Shown piece after piece: positions 1-9,980 of a DNA stretch of 64,000 nt. How positions within the stretch are numbered: the first letter of the stretch is position 1; each line of letters opens with the position of its first letter. The stretch covers positions 8,760 to 72,759 of the forward strand of contig CAVJPS010000017.1 in the NCBI GenBank assembly GCA_963651465.1, written 5' to 3'. The translations under genes and the position numbers were made by a program. The stretch comes from SUG2458 sp963651465. GTDB lineage: Bacteria; Bacillota_I; Bacilli_A; RFN20; CAG-826. A model generated the notes under the pieces. It saw only the letters and a program-made list of their open reading frames with translations, searched no databases and was not told the origin of the DNA.

Positions 1-16
1 GAATTACTTAAAAAAG

Positions 17-364
17 TTAATATTTCTTTTTTCTAACAGTACCAGTCTTTTTGTGAATAACAAAGCCATGATCTTGTGATTTAGAAAGTGATTTAGCATA
101 ATCAATAGCTTCTTGTTGAGTATTAAAAAGTTTAATAGCTTTAGTACTTTTAGAGAATTTGACTTGCCATTTTTCATCGCTAGAACGTTTTGTAATATGG
201 TATACGTTAGAAGCATTAGAAGTTTTTTCTGTAACAACTGTTTCAGTTTTTTCTTTTTCTTCCTTTACAGCTTCCTTTTTAGGTTCCTCGGTTTTAGGTT
301 CTTCTTTTTTTACACTCTCTTTTTTTGTTTCTTCTTTAGCTTTTTTCTTTTTCCAAAAACACAT
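17..364 (-). CDS. DUF2188 domain protein with charged N-terminal tail
   Basis: The protein has 115 residues. About 45 N-terminal residues are almost only Lys, Glu and Thr in low-complexity runs. They are followed by a compact DUF2188 domain of about 60 residues (pattern VYHITKRSSDEKWQVKF, then IKLFNTQQEAIDYAKSL and VIHKKTG). The biochemical role of DUF2188 is not known to me. I start it at the ATG giving MCFWKKKK, because AGGAG sits 7 bases upstream; an ATG three codons earlier lies directly on that SD. It begins 12 bases after the hydrolase stop, so the two are probably co-transcribed. The tail could bind nucleic acid or be a disordered linker. Domain call is firm, function unknown. Confidence 0.8.
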   Translation of the reverse strand: MCFWKKKKAKEETKKESVKKEEPKTEEPKKEAVKEEKEKTETVVTEKTSNASNVYHITKRSSDEKWQVKFSKSTKAIKLFNTQQEAIDYAKSLSKSQDHGFVIHKKTGTVRKKKY

Positions 365-376
365 AATATACATCTC

Positions 377-1345
377 CTAATCTAAATTTTGTTTAATAAA
401 AGAAGTAAATTCTTTTAAATAATCTTCTTGATTATCAATAAATGATTGCACATGTTCAGCATTTTCATAAGTAATACGTTTAATATATTTTGTATTTAAT
501 GAAGCTAATCGTTCACTACCTTTTGGTGGACATATAGAATCTTTTAATCCATGAAAGATAAGAGTTGGTTTTTTAATATTTTGAATAAATCGATATGGGT
601 CAGATTGTTTTACGTTAAAGTGTGCAAATAATGCAGCACCACTATACACAAATGGAAGTAATGGAGTTGGATGAAGCTTATATAAGGAACCCATTGCGAC
701 AATAGCATTCCGTAAACTATCATAAGGACTATCAGAAATAATAACTTTTACATTTTCAGGTAAATCATCTTGAGAAGCACCTAATAAAACAGTACTTCCT
801 CCCATTGAAAGACCATATAATATAATTTTTACATTTTCATTTAAACTACAAGCATAGTAACACCACGCTAATAAATCTTTTTTCTCACGTGCACCAAAAC
901 AAATCGTTTGAGTTTCACTTTGTCCATGTCCACGTTCATCAACTAATAAGACATTGTATTTTTCTTTTTTACCGACAAGTAAAGAAACAATGCCATCTCT
1001 TCTAACTGTAGCTTTATATCCATGGAATCCAATAATTAATGGTGCATTATCGTCACCAAATTTAAAATATTGTCCATGTAATATTTTATTATCGTAACTT
1101 TTAATAAAAACATCTTCATATGGAGTATCATCAAACGACATCATCATAGGGTTACTTACTTCAATATAATGTCTCCAAAGGTTGTTAATTCCTTCATCTC
1201 CCTCAGGAGCATCATCTTTTGCATGATCTACTACTCGATATTTTTCCTTATGAAAGAAAATAAATTTATAACACAAAAAAGAAATAAGTAAATAAATAAA
1301 AAATAATAGTAAAACAGTTAGTATGACGTAAAAATACCATTCCAT
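377..1345 (-). CDS. Membrane-anchored alpha/beta hydrolase
   Basis: This is a 322-residue serine hydrolase. Residues 5-30 form one hydrophobic helix (YVILTVLLLFFIYLLISFL), likely an N-terminal anchor with the catalytic domain on one membrane face. Visible fold markers are IIGFHGYKAT (oxyanion region), VDERGHGQS, the nucleophile elbow LYGLSMGGS, the acid in HGLKDSICPP and the histidine in YENAEHVQSF. The catalytic triad is therefore complete. It resembles the YqkD/S33-type hydrolase family; the natural ester or peptide substrate cannot be read from sequence. GGAG lies 8 bases before the ATG. It follows the GNAT gene after a terminator and leads into the DUF2188 gene. Confidence 0.85.
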   Translation of the reverse strand: MEWYFYVILTVLLLFFIYLLISFLCYKFIFFHKEKYRVVDHAKDDAPEGDEGINNLWRHYIEVSNPMMMSFDDTPYEDVFIKSYDNKILHGQYFKFGDDNAPLIIGFHGYKATVRRDGIVSLLVGKKEKYNVLLVDERGHGQSETQTICFGAREKKDLLAWCYYACSLNENVKIILYGLSMGGSTVLLGASQDDLPENVKVIISDSPYDSLRNAIVAMGSLYKLHPTPLLPFVYSGAALFAHFNVKQSDPYRFIQNIKKPTLIFHGLKDSICPPKGSERLASLNTKYIKRITYENAEHVQSFIDNQEDYLKEFTSFIKQNLD

Positions 1346-1415
1346 AATTATATCTCCATATCTTATATTTTATTTTATCATAACTTTTCTAAAAATATCA
1401 TTATGATATTGAATT

Positions 1416-1447
1416 CAAAAAAAAGATTATCTTATTAGGATAATCTT
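1416..1447 (-). terminator. Rho-independent terminator of the GNAT gene
   Basis: On the - strand a 9-bp stem (AAGATTATC / GATAATCTT) with a 7-base loop is followed by eight T. It starts 11 bases after the GNAT stop codon. Confidence 0.85.
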
Positions 1448-1458
1448 ATATTGTTTTA

Positions 1459-2001
1459 TTATGATTTATAAAAACGTTTGTAGTCAATTGCGTTTAATAA
1501 ATATACTTCAGCACCAAGACGAGCGCCTGACCAATCGGTAACAAAGTTATCGAAGTGTTTAAAATATCTAAATCCTGTTGATTCAATTAAAGCTTTACTT
1601 GCAGAATTGCTTCCGTAATAACATGCCATTAATGTTTGAATTTGGAAAACATCAAAAGCATAGCAAATAACTTTAACAGCTGCTTCTTTTCCATATCCTC
1701 TATTTTGGAAACGTTCACTAATAGCAACTCTTATCTCACAATCATGTAAGATTTCACTATGACGACAAGTATGTAATGACACACTACCAATAACTTGACC
1801 AGTCTCTTTTAATACAACTGCCCATGTGTCTTTTGCTTTTAAAAACATTTGAATAACTTTTCCAGAATCTTTTGGTGAACCATGAGGCTTCCATCCGAGG
1901 TTAGCAGCAAGATTACTTGATTTAGCGTAATCATATAAATCTTCAGCATCTGCCATAGTCCAATCTCTTAATAGTAATCTTTCCGTTTGAAGTTTTTCCA
2001 T
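1459..2001 (-). CDS. GNAT family N-acetyltransferase (RimJ/RimL-like)
   Basis: The protein has 180 residues and the acetyltransferase_3 pattern: METERLLLR-like opening (MEKLQTERLLLRDW), a central GQVIGSVSLHT strand, the acetyl-CoA loop ERFQNRGYGKEA (equivalent of Q/RxxGxG/A) and the late NSASKALIESTGF motif typical of RimJ/RimL relatives. The acceptor could be a ribosomal protein N terminus, an antibiotic or a small amine; nothing here decides. The ATG start has AAGGAG 8 bases upstream; a TTG 19 codons earlier lacks a site. It is monocistronic, lying between the polC terminator and its own terminator. Confidence 0.85.
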   Translation of the reverse strand: MEKLQTERLLLRDWTMADAEDLYDYAKSSNLAANLGWKPHGSPKDSGKVIQMFLKAKDTWAVVLKETGQVIGSVSLHTCRHSEILHDCEIRVAISERFQNRGYGKEAAVKVICYAFDVFQIQTLMACYYGSNSASKALIESTGFRYFKHFDNFVTDWSGARLGAEVYLLNAIDYKRFYKS

Positions 2002-2122
2002 AGTATCAACTCCTTGTGTAAAAGTATATTGTATTTTCTCTTTCTCTAATTTCCTCAACTATATTTTACTATCATTTATTACTATTTTGCCACAAATTTA
2101 TAAAAAATGCTTCATTTTCTAT

Positions 2123-2153
2123 CAAAAAAAGGAATATTATACAAATTTCCTTT
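2123..2153 (-). terminator. Terminator after polC
   Basis: The - strand reads AAAGGAA, a 12-base loop, TTCCTTT and then a T run, beginning at the polC stop codon. The stem is short and AT-rich, so efficiency is uncertain. Confidence 0.6.
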
Positions 2154-5100
2154 AAAAATTAAATGAAAATAGTGACATTTGGTTGTTTTCATCAAGGTTA
2201 GCAAGAACCCCAAGATTTTCTAAGCTTTCTATATGAGCTTTAGATAACTTAGTACGATTAATCAAATCTTCTTTCGAAATGAACATACGTTCATTTCTTG
2301 CTTCTACTATTGAAATCGCAACAGCTTCACCTAAACCATCAATTGAATTAAATGCCGGAATAATAGTATTTGTTTCTCTATCGACAACAAATCTAGTTGC
2401 TTCACTTTTCTCTAAGTTAATTGGTGAAAATTTAAATCCACGTTGATACATTTCTAAAGACATTGATAGTGATTGTTCAATTTCAACTTCCTTAGCCGAT
2501 AATCCTTCACGTGTTTTTTTCTTCTCTTTTAAAGTTTCAAGAGCTTTAATAATAGCTTCTTCACCTTTAACCATAGCTTCAATATTAAATTTATCAGTAC
2601 GAATTGAGAAATAGTTTGCGTAGAAATCAAGTGGACGATGTACTTTATACCAAGCAACACGTATAGCCATCATAACATATGCGGTAGCGTGTGCCTTAGG
2701 GAACATGTATTGAATCTTATTACAAGAATCGATATACCATTGTGGAACATTACATTTTTTCATTATTTCTTCATATTCAGGTTTAACTTTTTTACCTTTA
2801 CGAACATCTTCCATAATTTTGAATGCAGTACCACTTTCTACACCATATTTTGAAGATAACGTGACCATAATATCGTCACGACATCCAATAACGTTAGATA
2901 AAGTACATGTTTTATTTTTGATTAATTCATCAGCGTTACCAGCCCAAACACCAGTACCATGTGATAAACCAGAAAGAATTAATAAATCAGCAAACTTTGT
3001 AGGTTTTGTTTCTTTTAACATTCCACGTACAAATTGTGTACCAAATTCTGGTAAACCTAACGCACCAGTCTCTTCATTTAGATAATTGCGTTCCATCTTT
3101 AAGGCTTTTGGTGAACTAAATAATGATAATGTTTCAGGATCAGTCATTGGTACATCTGTTGGTAGTACATCAGTGTAATCTCTAAACATACGCATAGCAG
3201 TTGGATCAACGTGACCTAATAAGTCAAGCTTTAATACGTTATCGTGAATTGCGTGGAAATCGAAGTGAGTTGTACGCCATGATGATGATTTTTCACCTGC
3301 AGGATATTGAATAGGTGTAAAATCGTAAACCTCGTACATTGTTGGAATAACAACAATACCACCAGGATGTTGACCTGTTGTACGTTTAACGTCTTGACAG
3401 CCAATTGCTAATCTTCTAATTTCAGCTTTTGAGATAGTGTCAACATTTCTATGAGTACGTTCAAAATAACCTAATACATAACCAAATGCAGTTTTTTCTG
3501 CAACAGTTTCAATTGTACCAGCTTTGAAAACGTTATCTTTACCTAATAATTCTTTTGTTGATTCATGAGCAATAGCTTGATATTCGCCTGAAAAGTTTAA
3601 ATCAATATCAGGAACCTTATCAGCATTAAATCCTAAGAATGTAGCAAAAGGAATATCTTGTCCATCACGAACCATATCAATCCCACAATGAGGACATAAT
3701 TTTGGTGGCAAGTCAAAACCAGAAGTAATACCGTCAATTTTTGCAAATTCAGTATGGCAACATTTCGAACAACGGTAATGTGATGGAAGTGGGTTAACTT
3801 CAGTAATATCAGCCATTGTTGCAACAAATGAAGAGCCAACAGAACCACGTGATCCAACCATGAATCCAGCTTCGTTAGCTTTCTTAATTAATTTATGTGC
3901 AATATAGTAAATAACTGAGTATTCATGTTTAATAATACCATTTAACTCTGTTTCTAATCTTTCTTTAACAATATCAGGTGGATTTTCACCATACCAACGA
4001 TGACATTTATCCCAACAAATTTTAGTTAACTCTTCAGCACAATTTTCAATATAAGGTGTGTAAAGTTTATCTTTAATAGGTTTAATTTCTTCACACATAT
4101 CAGCAATTTTATTGGTGTTAGTAACAACATATTCAAATGCTTTATCTTCACCTAAGAATTTAAAGCATTCAAGCATTTCTTCAGTTGTTCTAAAGTGTTG
4201 ATCTGGGTTTTCATAAGAAAGTCCATTCTTTTCACGTACATATGGATTTAATGGGTGACGCGTTTTTCCTAAACCTTCAGCAAATATATAAATATCTCTA
4301 AAGATTTTATCTTCAGGATTTAAGTAATGTGCGTCTCCTGTTGCACAAACCACTTTTCCTAACTTATTACTTGCATCAACTACATCAATAACAAATTGTT
4401 TAATGATGTCCATATTAGGAACGGCACCTTCATTTACTATATATGTTAAGTTTTCAAGTGGTTGAATCTCAATAAAATCATAGAATTTAATTCTATCCAT
4501 TAAAACTTCTTCAGTTCTTGTTTGAGCAGCAACAAATACTTCGCCATTCGAACAACCTGAACCAATTAATAAATTTTCACGATATTTTTCAATTTCTGCA
4601 CGCGGAATCTTTGGTAAATCAGCAAGATAATCAATATTTGATAAAGAAACCAATCTAAATAAATCTTTTAAACCTTGTGCGTTTTTAGCATAAACCGTAA
4701 TATGACGAGGACGTAAATGTTTATATAATTCAACGTCTGGTTCGTATTCACCTAAATTACGATGTTCAATTTCAGGATTCTCTTTAGTTAATTGACTTAA
4801 CATTGCAAGCCAAGCTTGTAATAAGACATCTGCATCGTAATCTGCACGGTGAGCAGCTTCTGTATCATAAATTACTCCTAAGTAATTACAAACTGATCCT
4901 AAACGATAGGATTTTAAATCGCGGAATAATTGTTGACTTAGTGATAATGTATCAATAATTGGATTCGTAACAGGGCCTAAATCGAATTGCTTATAAGCCG
5001 ACTCTAAAAAGCCAATATCAAAATCAGCATTGTGAGAAACAAGAATTGAATCCCCAATGAACTCTTTGATATCGTGAATTGCAGTTTTAATAGTTGGTTT

Positions 5101-6477
5101 ACTAGCAAGCATTTCATCAGTAATACGAGTGATTTTTGAAATCTTTGCTGATAATTTTTGCTCTGGATTTATAAGAATATCCATATGACCTATTTCAATA
5201 CCATTTTGGTATTTAACAGCACCAAATTCAATAATCTTATCATAACGAGCAGATAAGCCAGTTGTTTCAAAGTCGAATGAAACATATGTTGCTTTACCTA
5301 ATTTAATGTTAGATGGATTTTTAATGTATGAAAGATTTCCATCAACCATATACATTTCACATCCATATAAAATTTTAATTCCATATTTAGATGCAGCCTT
5401 TTGAGCTTCTGGGAAAGCTTGAACACAGCCATGGTCAGTTAACCCAATTGCTTTGTGTCCCATCTTAGAAGCTAACATTGCGTAATCACTAATAGTTGCA
5501 ACAGCATCCATTGTTGACATTTTAGTATGTAAATGAAGTTCAACGCGTTTTTCTGGTGCGTTATCTTCACGTAATGGATCACTTTCTAAAATATCTATAT
5601 AGTGAACGTAAATCATTAATTGTTTACTATAATCATCAACAGTAACAGCTCCACGTACACGAACTTTTACTTTACCTCCACGAAGATTTTTTTCGACCTC
5701 AAGTAACTTATCTTTAGGTAAAGCTTTGTTTTCAATCGCTTTTAAAACAATCGAGTAAGTTCCGTCATATATATAAAAAGTGCATATATAAACACCTTTT
5801 TTAGAAGAAACCTTAGAATCGTCTTTACAAAAAATATTACCTTCAATTTCAACGTTTCCACTATTAGTGTCAATATCACAAATGTTTATTTTCTTATAGT
5901 TTCCACGAATAAAAGTATTAGAAATACTCTCTTGATGAGTCTTAAATTCACGTGCTTTGCGTTCTTGTTCTTCAAGAATTGGTGTTACTTTTTCAATATA
6001 TTCTTTTTGTTCTGCTTCAATATCAAGATCAATAACTTCTTTAACTTTTTCTTGTTCAACTAATAATGGATAACTAATTAAATCAAGAAAATTATTAAAG
6101 TCATTTAATATATTAGAATATTTATCTCTTTCAATTGAAGACATATATAAAACTTTTAAGTATCCATCTTCGAAACTTAAAATGTTTTGGTCAAATTCAA
6201 TATGGTATATATTTTTATACCAAGTAAGTAATAAATCTTTTTCAATTTCAGGTGTAATTTGAGTTTTATACTCAAATTTCAAATCATAAGGATAATTAAT
6301 ATTAACAATACATTCTTTAAATTCATCTAATAATTCAAATGTCCATGGAGTATCTTTATTAATAACCATTTCCCATGTACCACTTGGTAGTTTTTTAATT
6401 GATTTAAAATCTAAATCAAAATCATCTAAATTAGTAATTTTAATAGATTTTAAAAATCTTATCGTGTAATCGTTCAT
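2152..6477 (-). CDS. polC: DNA polymerase III alpha subunit, Gram-positive PolC type
   Basis: This is the main replicative polymerase with built-in proofreading, 1441 residues, the normal PolC length. In order: an N-terminal domain, an OB domain near 190-290, the PHP domain starting with HLHTKMSTMDA near 312, the DnaQ-type 3'-5' exonuclease inserted in the PHP domain (VSFDFETTGL near 399, then HNADFD and AHRADYDAD), a zinc-binding CxxC...CxxC pair near 900-930 (CSKCCHTEF, CPHCG), and the polymerase palm with PDIDLNFSGEYQ near 959. All catalytic acids look present. Its ATG overlaps the rseP stop as ATGA, indicating translational coupling. The proS gene often found between rseP and polC in Bacillus is absent. 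Confidence 0.98.
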   Translation of the reverse strand: MNDYTIRFLKSIKITNLDDFDLDFKSIKKLPSGTWEMVINKDTPWTFELLDEFKECIVNINYPYDLKFEYKTQITPEIEKDLLLTWYKNIYHIEFDQNILSFEDGYLKVLYMSSIERDKYSNILNDFNNFLDLISYPLLVEQEKVKEVIDLDIEAEQKEYIEKVTPILEEQERKAREFKTHQESISNTFIRGNYKKINICDIDTNSGNVEIEGNIFCKDDSKVSSKKGVYICTFYIYDGTYSIVLKAIENKALPKDKLLEVEKNLRGGKVKVRVRGAVTVDDYSKQLMIYVHYIDILESDPLREDNAPEKRVELHLHTKMSTMDAVATISDYAMLASKMGHKAIGLTDHGCVQAFPEAQKAASKYGIKILYGCEMYMVDGNLSYIKNPSNIKLGKATYVSFDFETTGLSARYDKIIEFGAVKYQNGIEIGHMDILINPEQKLSAKISKITRITDEMLASKPTIKTAIHDIKEFIGDSILVSHNADFDIGFLESAYKQFDLGPVTNPIIDTLSLSQQLFRDLKSYRLGSVCNYLGVIYDTEAAHRADYDADVLLQAWLAMLSQLTKENPEIEHRNLGEYEPDVELYKHLRPRHITVYAKNAQGLKDLFRLVSLSNIDYLADLPKIPRAEIEKYRENLLIGSGCSNGEVFVAAQTRTEEVLMDRIKFYDFIEIQPLENLTYIVNEGAVPNMDIIKQFVIDVVDASNKLGKVVCATGDAHYLNPEDKIFRDIYIFAEGLGKTRHPLNPYVREKNGLSYENPDQHFRTTEEMLECFKFLGEDKAFEYVVTNTNKIADMCEEIKPIKDKLYTPYIENCAEELTKICWDKCHRWYGENPPDIVKERLETELNGIIKHEYSVIYYIAHKLIKKANEAGFMVGSRGSVGSSFVATMADITEVNPLPSHYRCSKCCHTEFAKIDGITSGFDLPPKLCPHCGIDMVRDGQDIPFATFLGFNADKVPDIDLNFSGEYQAIAHESTKELLGKDNVFKAGTIETVAEKTAFGYVLGYFERTHRNVDTISKAEIRRLAIGCQDVKRTTGQHPGGIVVIPTMYEVYDFTPIQYPAGEKSSSWRTTHFDFHAIHDNVLKLDLLGHVDPTAMRMFRDYTDVLPTDVPMTDPETLSLFSSPKALKMERNYLNEETGALGLPEFGTQFVRGMLKETKPTKFADLLILSGLSHGTGVWAGNADELIKNKTCTLSNVIGCRDDIMVTLSSKYGVESGTAFKIMEDVRKGKKVKPEYEEIMKKCNVPQWYIDSCNKIQYMFPKAHATAYVMMAIRVAWYKVHRPLDFYANYFSIRTDKFNIEAMVKGEEAIIKALETLKEKKKTREGLSAKEVEIEQSLSMSLEMYQRGFKFSPINLEKSEATRFVVDRETNTIIPAFNSIDGLGEAVAISIVEARNERMFISKEDLINRTKLSKAHIESLENLGVLANLDENNQMSLFSFNF

Positions 6478-7673
6478 ATTATCATTCCTACTACTGATGT
6501 AAAGTTAATAATATCTTTAATTAATACAACACCCATTAAAATAAATAACATAATCATACCGATAAATGAAATTATATTTTTAACTTTATTTGGAATTTCT
6601 TTATGGAAAATTGCTTCTACAATAATAACAACAAAATGCCATCCATCTAAACCTGGGAATGGAATTAAGTTAAATAAACCTAAGTTAACAGAAATAAGCC
6701 CCCATAAATATAAATAGTTACCAAAGCCATTTTCTAAAACTTGAGATGAAGCTTTAAATAAAGAAATAGGACCTCCTAAATTTTCATATCCTTTTCCAAT
6801 AAATAATTCGCCTAATGCTTTAGCAATCATTGTAAAACCATAGCCGAAGTCTTTAAAAGCTTGTTTAATGCCATTTCCAAAGCCCATATGAGCTTTATAT
6901 GTATAAGAACTTATACCAATAAGATTCCAAGCAAAAGTACCATCTTCTTGTTCGTAAGCAGTTGTTGAAATGTTAACAATAATTTGTTTATCATCAGTTA
7001 AATCATTTGGAGTATTAGCAGTATCACGTAAAACAGTAAATGTATAATTTAAACTATCAGATGCTGTTTCAGGGCTTGCATAAACCATATTATTCCAAAG
7101 TTCATAATAATCAAAATTAGTTTCAAAAGTATAGATTTCACGTGTCTCACCATTGATAACACCAGCAATTGATACTTCTTTAACATTATCGTAAGTTAAT
7201 AAGCCAGATGTTTCAGCATTAGAACCTTCTTCAACTACAATTTGAGAAGTAGCGTATACTTGTTTAAAGCAAGTTCTATTAACAACAAATAGTAAAAGTG
7301 CAAGAATAAAGTTACATACAACACCCGCAACCATAATAATTGCACGTTTCCATTTAGCAACACCACTTAATGTACGTTCTTTTGGTACAACGATTGTAGG
7401 ATCTAATTCTTCCTCTTCCTCGTTTTCACCATACATTGAAACAAATCCACCTAAAGGAATTGCACGCCAGGAGAAATAAGTTTCGCCATCTTTTCTTTTT
7501 TTTGAAATAATTTTTGGTCCAAAGCCAATTGAAAATTCTTTACAATATACATTAAAAAGTTTAGCCATTGAGAAATGACCTAATTCATGAATTGTAACGA
7601 CAATCATAAGGCCTAAAATGAATAATACAATATTAAGTATCCATTTGCCTACAGCACTTGATAATATCATCAT
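6474..7673 (-). CDS. rseP: Site-2 intramembrane zinc metalloprotease RseP
   Basis: The 399-residue membrane protease cleaves membrane-embedded anti-sigma factors or signal peptide remnants. The zinc motif HELGH is near residue 29 in the first transmembrane helix, and the second catalytic region appears as NLIPFPGLDGWH near 343. The PDZ region between (about 145-240) looks shorter and divergent. Two consecutive ATG codons begin the frame; AAGGAG lies 8 bases before the first. The gene overlaps dxr upstream and polC downstream, both as ATGA, and its stop is TGA, which is direct evidence that UGA is not a sense codon here. Confidence 0.95.
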   Translation of the reverse strand: MMILSSAVGKWILNIVLFILGLMIVVTIHELGHFSMAKLFNVYCKEFSIGFGPKIISKKRKDGETYFSWRAIPLGGFVSMYGENEEEEELDPTIVVPKERTLSGVAKWKRAIIMVAGVVCNFILALLLFVVNRTCFKQVYATSQIVVEEGSNAETSGLLTYDNVKEVSIAGVINGETREIYTFETNFDYYELWNNMVYASPETASDSLNYTFTVLRDTANTPNDLTDDKQIIVNISTTAYEQEDGTFAWNLIGISSYTYKAHMGFGNGIKQAFKDFGYGFTMIAKALGELFIGKGYENLGGPISLFKASSQVLENGFGNYLYLWGLISVNLGLFNLIPFPGLDGWHFVVIIVEAIFHKEIPNKVKNIISFIGMIMLFILMGVVLIKDIINFTSVVGMII

Positions 7674-8803
7674 AATAAGTTCTCCTTTATATAATTAATT
7701 GCAAGTAATCTTGCATTCTCGTCAGCCTTAATTAATTCAGAAAGACTTGGCTTTAGTATAACATTACTTGTATCTAAAACATAAGATATAATTTCCTCAA
7801 TTTGTAAAAATGATATCTTATTTTCTAAAAATGCTCGAACAGCAATTTCGTTTGCAGCATTTAAAGTAGCTGGCATAGTTCCTCCTACTTTTATAGCTTT
7901 TAATGCAAACCCAACACAAGGGTATCTATTCGCATCAAATTTACGGAAATGGAAAGTTCCAAAATCTTCTAAATTCAAACGATAATTGTTGGTCTCACGA
8001 TTTCCTCTAAATAAAGCATAACTAATTGGTAAGTGCATATCACTAGGACCAATATCAGCAAGATAACTACCATCTTTTAATAAAATTAACGAATGAATTT
8101 TTGATTCATCGTGTAGCAAGATTTTAATATTATCAATATCAATATTAAATAAATAATATGCTTCAATAATTTCAAATCCTTTATTCATCATTGTAGCGCA
8201 ATCAATGGTGATTTTATCTCCCATATTCCAAGAAGGATGTTTAAGTGCATCTTCTTTAGTAACGTTTTTAAGTTCTTCTCGACTTAAATCTCTAAAAGCT
8301 CCTCCTGAAGCTGTCAATATTAATTCAGTAACATCTTCAAAATTTCCTTTTAAACATTTTGATATTGCAACGTGTTCACTATCAATTGGGTAAATCTTTG
8401 CTTTTGAAGTTTTTAAAATATTTCTTATTAATTCTCCTCCAACAACTAATGCCTCTTTATTAGCTAAAGCAACATCAATATTGTTTTCAAGACAATAAAC
8501 AGTTGGGCTTAAGCCTACAAATCCAACAAGAGCATTTACAACTAATGTTGGTTTAGTAGCTTTAATTAAAGAAATCAATCCTTCATCACCGTTAAAGCAA
8601 GTTATATTAGTAGATTCATATTTTTCATTCTTAGTGCAGATAAATTTAACTGATGGAAATTCTTTTAAAATTTCATCAATTAAATTTACTTTTGTCCCAA
8701 CACTAAAACCAACAAGGCAAAATTTGTCCTTGTTAGCTTTTAAAATATCTAATGTTTGGTGACCAATAGAACCTGAAGCACCTAAGATAAGAACTTTTTC
8801 CAT
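7670..8803 (-). CDS. dxr: 1-deoxy-D-xylulose 5-phosphate reductoisomerase
   Basis: The enzyme converts DXP to 2-C-methyl-D-erythritol 4-phosphate with NADPH, the first committed step of the MEP isoprenoid pathway in the cytosol. The 377-residue protein has the NADPH loop LGASGSIG at residues 6-13, the metal/substrate stretch PIDSEHVAI, TASGGAF, and the flexible loop HPSWNMGDKITIDCATMMNKG. I take the ATG (MEKVLILGASG) that overlaps the cdsA stop as TAATG; a TTG six codons earlier would begin inside the GGAG site itself. The stop is TGA, overlapping the rseP start. The MEP route fits a non-Mycoplasma relative. Confidence 0.97.
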   Translation of the reverse strand: MEKVLILGASGSIGHQTLDILKANKDKFCLVGFSVGTKVNLIDEILKEFPSVKFICTKNEKYESTNITCFNGDEGLISLIKATKPTLVVNALVGFVGLSPTVYCLENNIDVALANKEALVVGGELIRNILKTSKAKIYPIDSEHVAISKCLKGNFEDVTELILTASGGAFRDLSREELKNVTKEDALKHPSWNMGDKITIDCATMMNKGFEIIEAYYLFNIDIDNIKILLHDESKIHSLILLKDGSYLADIGPSDMHLPISYALFRGNRETNNYRLNLEDFGTFHFRKFDANRYPCVGFALKAIKVGGTMPATLNAANEIAVRAFLENKISFLQIEEIISYVLDTSNVILKPSLSELIKADENARLLAINYIKENLL

Positions 8804-9867
8804 TAAGCAAGAAAACTCCAATTATTTGTCATAAATATAATAATAATAGCAGCAATAATAGATGCTGTAATAATAGAATCAAGACGATCTAAGAAACCAC
8901 CATGACCTTTAATAATATTACTGAAATCTTTAATACCATAATGACGTTTAATAGCTGAGAAAATAAAATCTCCTAATGTAGCAGTAAATGGTAATACTAA
9001 GGATATTCCAATAACGTTAAGCCAGTTAATTGGATTTGATAAATCAAATACAGGTAAAACTGGATAACCACAAATAGATAAAATAAATAAGAATAAAATA
9101 CCAAATATAGTACCAAAAGCAATTCCACCAGCAAAACCTTCCCATGTTTTCTTTGGTGAAATTCTTTCATTCATTTTATGTTTGCCAAATAAGACGCCAA
9201 TAAAATAAGCACCAGTATCGGTCATAATTGTAACTAAAATAACATAGAAGAATAATGTACTAGTTGAAATAGAATTATAATTATAGGTAGAGTCAGCAGT
9301 TTCGTTAAGTGCATCAAATATGCCTTTTGGTAAATAACGCAAGAAAAGCATTGCTTGTATACCTATGCCGACAAAAATTACCATTGTAAATAAATAAGTA
9401 ACATCAGCTACTGAAAATTTTTCATGTAAAATTTGGAAGAAGAACAAGACAAATAATAATACTGCAATTGCAATAGTTGAAACACTAATACTTGCAATAC
9501 CTCCACCACCAGTTCGATAATCAACGAAAGCGTGCTCAAATGACCACCAAGCTACTCCTTCAAGAGATCCTTCCTCACCCATCACTTTAAACATGTTCAT
9601 TAAGTTATCTTTAAAAACAACCCAGAAAGCAATTGAATAAAGCATTATATAAACAAATATCCATATAAACGGATTATATCGTTTTTCATTATGGGGAGCA
9701 TACAATATTTCAAAAGCAACCACTCCAGTTACGAATAAGGAAAATATAAAGAATACCCATCCGCCAAGTAAAATCGATGGTAAAGCAACAAGTCCCATGA
9801 TAATAGCACTAATTACTCTTGTACGCATTGAAACCTTAGTTTCAGCATTTAATTCGTTTATTGCCAT
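8803..9867 (-). CDS. cdsA: Phosphatidate cytidylyltransferase
   Basis: CdsA makes CDP-diacylglycerol from phosphatidate and CTP for phospholipid synthesis in the membrane. The protein has 354 residues and about eight hydrophobic segments. The conserved catalytic region is clear: SPKKTWEGFAGG, then GDFIFSAIKRHYGIKD and GHGGFLDRLDS near residues 299-331. It is longer than the usual 260-270 residues; the extra length is a poorly conserved stretch around 75-130 between early helices. AGGAGG lies 7 bases before the ATG. uppS, the usual partner upstream in Bacillus, is missing. A terminator precedes the gene, so it and the dxr-rseP-polC chain need their own promoter. Confidence 0.95.
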   Translation of the reverse strand: MAINELNAETKVSMRTRVISAIIMGLVALPSILLGGWVFFIFSLFVTGVVAFEILYAPHNEKRYNPFIWIFVYIMLYSIAFWVVFKDNLMNMFKVMGEEGSLEGVAWWSFEHAFVDYRTGGGGIASISVSTIAIAVLLFVLFFFQILHEKFSVADVTYLFTMVIFVGIGIQAMLFLRYLPKGIFDALNETADSTYNYNSISTSTLFFYVILVTIMTDTGAYFIGVLFGKHKMNERISPKKTWEGFAGGIAFGTIFGILFLFILSICGYPVLPVFDLSNPINWLNVIGISLVLPFTATLGDFIFSAIKRHYGIKDFSNIIKGHGGFLDRLDSIITASIIAAIIIIFMTNNWSFLA

Positions 9868-9951
9868 TTAAATTCCTCCTACTACTTACTTATAATCATA
9901 ATAATTTTATCATATTTATAAAAAGGTGAGTATATAATAAATACATATAAA

Positions 9952-9977
9952 TAAAAAAAGGAATCAAAAGATTCCTT
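9952..9977 (-). terminator. Terminator after frr
   Basis: On the - strand an 8-bp stem AAGGAATC / GATTCCTT with a four-base loop runs into seven T, just after the frr stop. It splits pyrH-frr from cdsA-dxr-rseP-polC. Confidence 0.85.
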
Positions 9978-9980
9978 ATA

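Noticed and set aside
1394..1410. 17-base palindrome AATATCAT-T-ATGATATT upstream of the hydrolase gene
   Set aside because: Nearly AT-only, no clear promoter around it; repeats of this sort are expected by chance in such AT-rich spacers.
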